8,071 nucleotides of DNA. It comes from Deltaproteobacteria bacterium (GTDB lineage: Bacteria > Myxococcota_A > UBA796 > UBA2385). Both the position numbers and the translations under genes were made by a program. Every line of letters begins with the position of its first letter. Position 1 is the stretch's first letter. The notes under the pieces are model-generated. The model saw nothing but the letters and a program-made list of their open reading frames with translations. It did not search any database and had not been told where the DNA came from. The DNA lies in contig WGAH01000230.1 in the NCBI GenBank assembly GCA_015489145.1, forward strand, positions 1 to 8,071, read 5' to 3'. This document shows positions 6,547 to 8,071 of this stretch, one piece after another.

Positions 6547-6919
6547 ACTCCGCGGCGCCGTGCGCCACGCGCGCTGGCGCTGGTCGGGCGCGCCGCTGCT
6601 GGTGGTGGGGCTGGTCCTGTTCTTCTGGGCGCTCCAGCGCTGGGGCGCCGGGGGTTCCGGGTGGACGGTGCTGCTGGCCGTGCTCGGCACGGGGCTCGGC
6701 CTCGCCTCCTTCGGCGCCAACCACGACACGGCCCTGGCCCTCGCGCTGCGGGCGGGGCCCGAGGGGCTGCCGCCGGCCCTGCGCCGGGAGCTCGACGAGG
6801 AGCTGGCCCGCGACCGCGACGGCACCCTCGACCTCGTGCCGGCGCCGCGCGTCGCCCTGGTGCTGCCCTTCATCGCCGCCGCCGTGCAGGCCCTCGTGGT
6901 CGCGCGGCTCCTCGGCTGA
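6536..6919 (+). CDS. Small three-TM membrane protein, unknown function
   Basis: A 127-residue protein I cannot assign. The short N-terminus is basic. Hydrophobic segments lie at about 17-34 (VVGLVLFFWAL core), 42-60 and 106-126, separated by a roughly 45-residue soluble, charged segment (61-105) containing NHDTALALA and an RRELDEELARDRD helix. It is therefore an integral inner-membrane protein. The ATG lies inside the end of the TetR gene (11-base overlap) and is preceded by a strong GGAGGAG (6522-6528) 7 bases upstream, so it is translated with the regulator. The stop at 6917-6919 is in frame with the following propeller gene. Confidence 0.75.
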   Translation: MTGELRGAVRHARWRWSGAPLLVVGLVLFFWALQRWGAGGSGWTVLLAVLGTGLGLASFGANHDTALALALRAGPEGLPPALRRELDEELARDRDGTLDLVPAPRVALVLPFIAAAVQALVVARLLG

Positions 6920-6926
6920 GCCGGCG

Positions 6927-6931
6927 GGAGG
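6927..6931 (+). promoter_or_regulatory. Ribosome-binding site that sets the propeller-gene start
   Basis: GGAGG at 6927-6931 is followed by 6 bases and GTG at 6938. It lies between the in-frame stop of the membrane protein (6917-6919) and the GTG, and is the main reason for choosing this non-ATG start. Confidence 0.75.
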
Positions 6932-6937
6932 CGGGTC

Positions 6938-8071
6938 GTGGGCGAGGGAACGGCCGGGAGCGGGCGCGTCGCCTACGTCGGCGAGGATGGCCAGCTCCAC
7001 GTGATCGCGCCCGACGGCTCCGGCGACCGGCCGGTCAGCTTTCCCGACGCGCCCGGGCCCGGCTGGGGGCTCCCGGCCAGCCGCGAGGTCCGCACCTGGC
7101 CGGCCTGGTCCCCCGACGGGCGCTGGCTGGGCTGCTTCCGGCACCCGGAAGGCGAGGACGCCGGCGCGGCGGCCGAGCTGTGCGCCGTCGAGGTGGACGG
7201 CGTCGAGGAGCGACGGCTGGCGCGCATCCTCGGGCAGCTTCCCGTCTACTGCCGCTGGAGCCCGCAGGGCGACCGCCTCGCGGTGCTCAGCCAGGACGGC
7301 GAGCAGCTCCAGCTCTGGCTGAGCGCCCTCGACGGCGAGGGGGAGCGGCGGGTCATCGACGAGGGCGCCCCGCTGTTCTTCTCGTGGATGCCCGACGGCG
7401 AGGGCCTCCTGGTCCACGTCGGTACCCGCCTCGACCTGCGCGGGCGCCTGCTGGTGCGCCGGGCCGGCGGGCGCGGGCCGGACCGCCTCATCGGCGAGCG
7501 GCCGGGCTCCTTCTGCACGCCCTTTCCCCTGGCCGAGGGCCTGCTGGTCGGCCTCGACGCCGGCTCCGGCACCGAGGTCAGCCTGGTCGAGCCCGGCGGG
7601 GAGGCCGGGGACGACCGCGTGCGCGGCCTCATCGCGCTGGACGGCCTGGTGGGCTTCGTGCCCTCGCCGGACGGCGCCTGGGTGGCGGTGTCCCACGCGC
7701 CCGGCGGCGAGGGCACGCCCTACCGGGGCGTGTGGGCCCTGCGCCTCGACGGCGGCTTCACCCGGCGCCTCGTCGACCGCCCCTGCCTCGCCTTCTTCTG
7801 GACGCCGCGGGGCACGCTGCTGGTGGCCGGCTGGGACGAGCGCGACGGGCGCCTGGCCTGGGCCGAGGTCGACCCGGAGGCCGGCGAGGCGCGGCCCCTC
7901 GCCACCTTCCTGCCCACCCGCGACCAGCTCTTCCACCTGCACTTCTTCGAGCAGTTCCACGACAGCCACCCGCTGGTCAGCGCCGACGGGCGCTACCTCG
8001 TCTTCGCCCGGCACCCGGGCGAGCCGCGGGGCCCGGCCGGCCCCGGCGAGATCGCGGTGCTCGACCTCGAC
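6938..8071 (+). CDS. PD40/TolB-like beta-propeller protein (3' end beyond window)
   Basis: An open frame runs from GTG 6938 to the window edge: 378 codons with no stop, so the gene is cut at its 3' end. It repeats the PD40/WD40-like blade signature (Trp/Ser-Pro-Asp-Gly followed by a hydrophobic strand): WSPDGRW (57-63), WSPQGDR (107-113), WMPDGEG (150-156), PSPDGAW (242-248), WTPRG (288-292) and SADGRYLVFA (348-357). That is about six blades, as in TolB and the propeller of prolyl-oligopeptidase-type enzymes. No signal peptide or membrane helix is visible at the N-terminus (MGEGTAGSGRVAYVGEDG), so a cytoplasmic location is likely, unlike periplasmic TolB itself. A catalytic domain after the propeller cannot be excluded because the end is missing. 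It lies 18 bases after the small membrane protein and belongs to the TetR unit. The role is probably a binding or scaffold platform; the partner is unknown. Confidence 0.85.
   Translation, partial: MGEGTAGSGRVAYVGEDGQLHVIAPDGSGDRPVSFPDAPGPGWGLPASREVRTWPAWSPDGRWLGCFRHPEGEDAGAAAELCAVEVDGVEERRLARILGQLPVYCRWSPQGDRLAVLSQDGEQLQLWLSALDGEGERRVIDEGAPLFFSWMPDGEGLLVHVGTRLDLRGRLLVRRAGGRGPDRLIGERPGSFCTPFPLAEGLLVGLDAGSGTEVSLVEPGGEAGDDRVRGLIALDGLVGFVPSPDGAWVAVSHAPGGEGTPYRGVWALRLDGGFTRRLVDRPCLAFFWTPRGTLLVAGWDERDGRLAWAEVDPEAGEARPLATFLPTRDQLFHLHFFEQFHDSHPLVSADGRYLVFARHPGEPRGPAGPGEIAVLDLD

Noticed and set aside
4513..6873. A very long open frame on the minus strand opposite the secreted-protein and TetR genes
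   Set aside because: At this GC content stop codons are rare in every frame. The translation is low-complexity Arg/Gly/Ala/Pro with no recognisable domain, and the plus strand carries well-supported genes.
6404..8014. Long minus-strand open frame opposite the membrane protein and propeller
   Set aside because: The plus-strand frame shows repeated PD40 blade motifs and good ribosome-binding sites. The antisense translation has no family features and is a composition shadow.

Overview
This is a very GC-rich window (well above 70% by eye, with nearly all third codon positions G or C). It looks like ordinary chromosome from a Gram-negative bacterium. A secreted protein with a cleavable signal peptide, a GT39 lipid-linked sugar transferase and a TolB-like propeller fit a high-GC lineage such as Myxococcota or another former deltaproteobacterial group. 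That placement is inference only; no rRNA or other taxonomic marker is present. I see no IS element, integrase, CRISPR array, tRNA or rRNA.

Layout, left to right: (1) a GT39-family membrane glycosyltransferase on the plus strand (11-1474). (2) A 145-bp convergent gap with two small GC hairpins. (3) metK, S-adenosylmethionine synthetase, on the minus strand (1620-2789), with a clear sigma70-type promoter (TTGACA-17 bp-TAAACC on the minus strand) and a short leader that can be drawn as a pseudoknot touching the ribosome-binding site. (4) A 257-bp divergent intergenic region with direct and inverted repeats. (5) A plus-strand two-gene unit: a B12-binding-type radical SAM enzyme (3047-4627), whose stop overlaps the start of an unrecognised secreted protein (4627-5874) with a beta-rich body and an Ala/Glu/Pro tail carrying 17-residue repeats. 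(6) A second plus-strand unit: a TetR-family regulator (5926-6546), a three-TM small membrane protein overlapping it (6536-6919), and a PD40/TolB-like beta-propeller protein (6938 to beyond the window end) that starts at GTG behind a strong Shine-Dalgarno and is cut by the window edge.

Functional links: metK makes S-adenosylmethionine, the cosubstrate of the divergently transcribed radical SAM enzyme, so the pair is metabolically coherent, though this may be coincidence. The radical SAM/secreted-protein pair is the least explained part of the window. The TetR gene probably controls its own overlapping unit; a 14-bp palindrome sits on its start codon. No defence or otherwise spectacular system is evident. 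The findings listed are modest leads.
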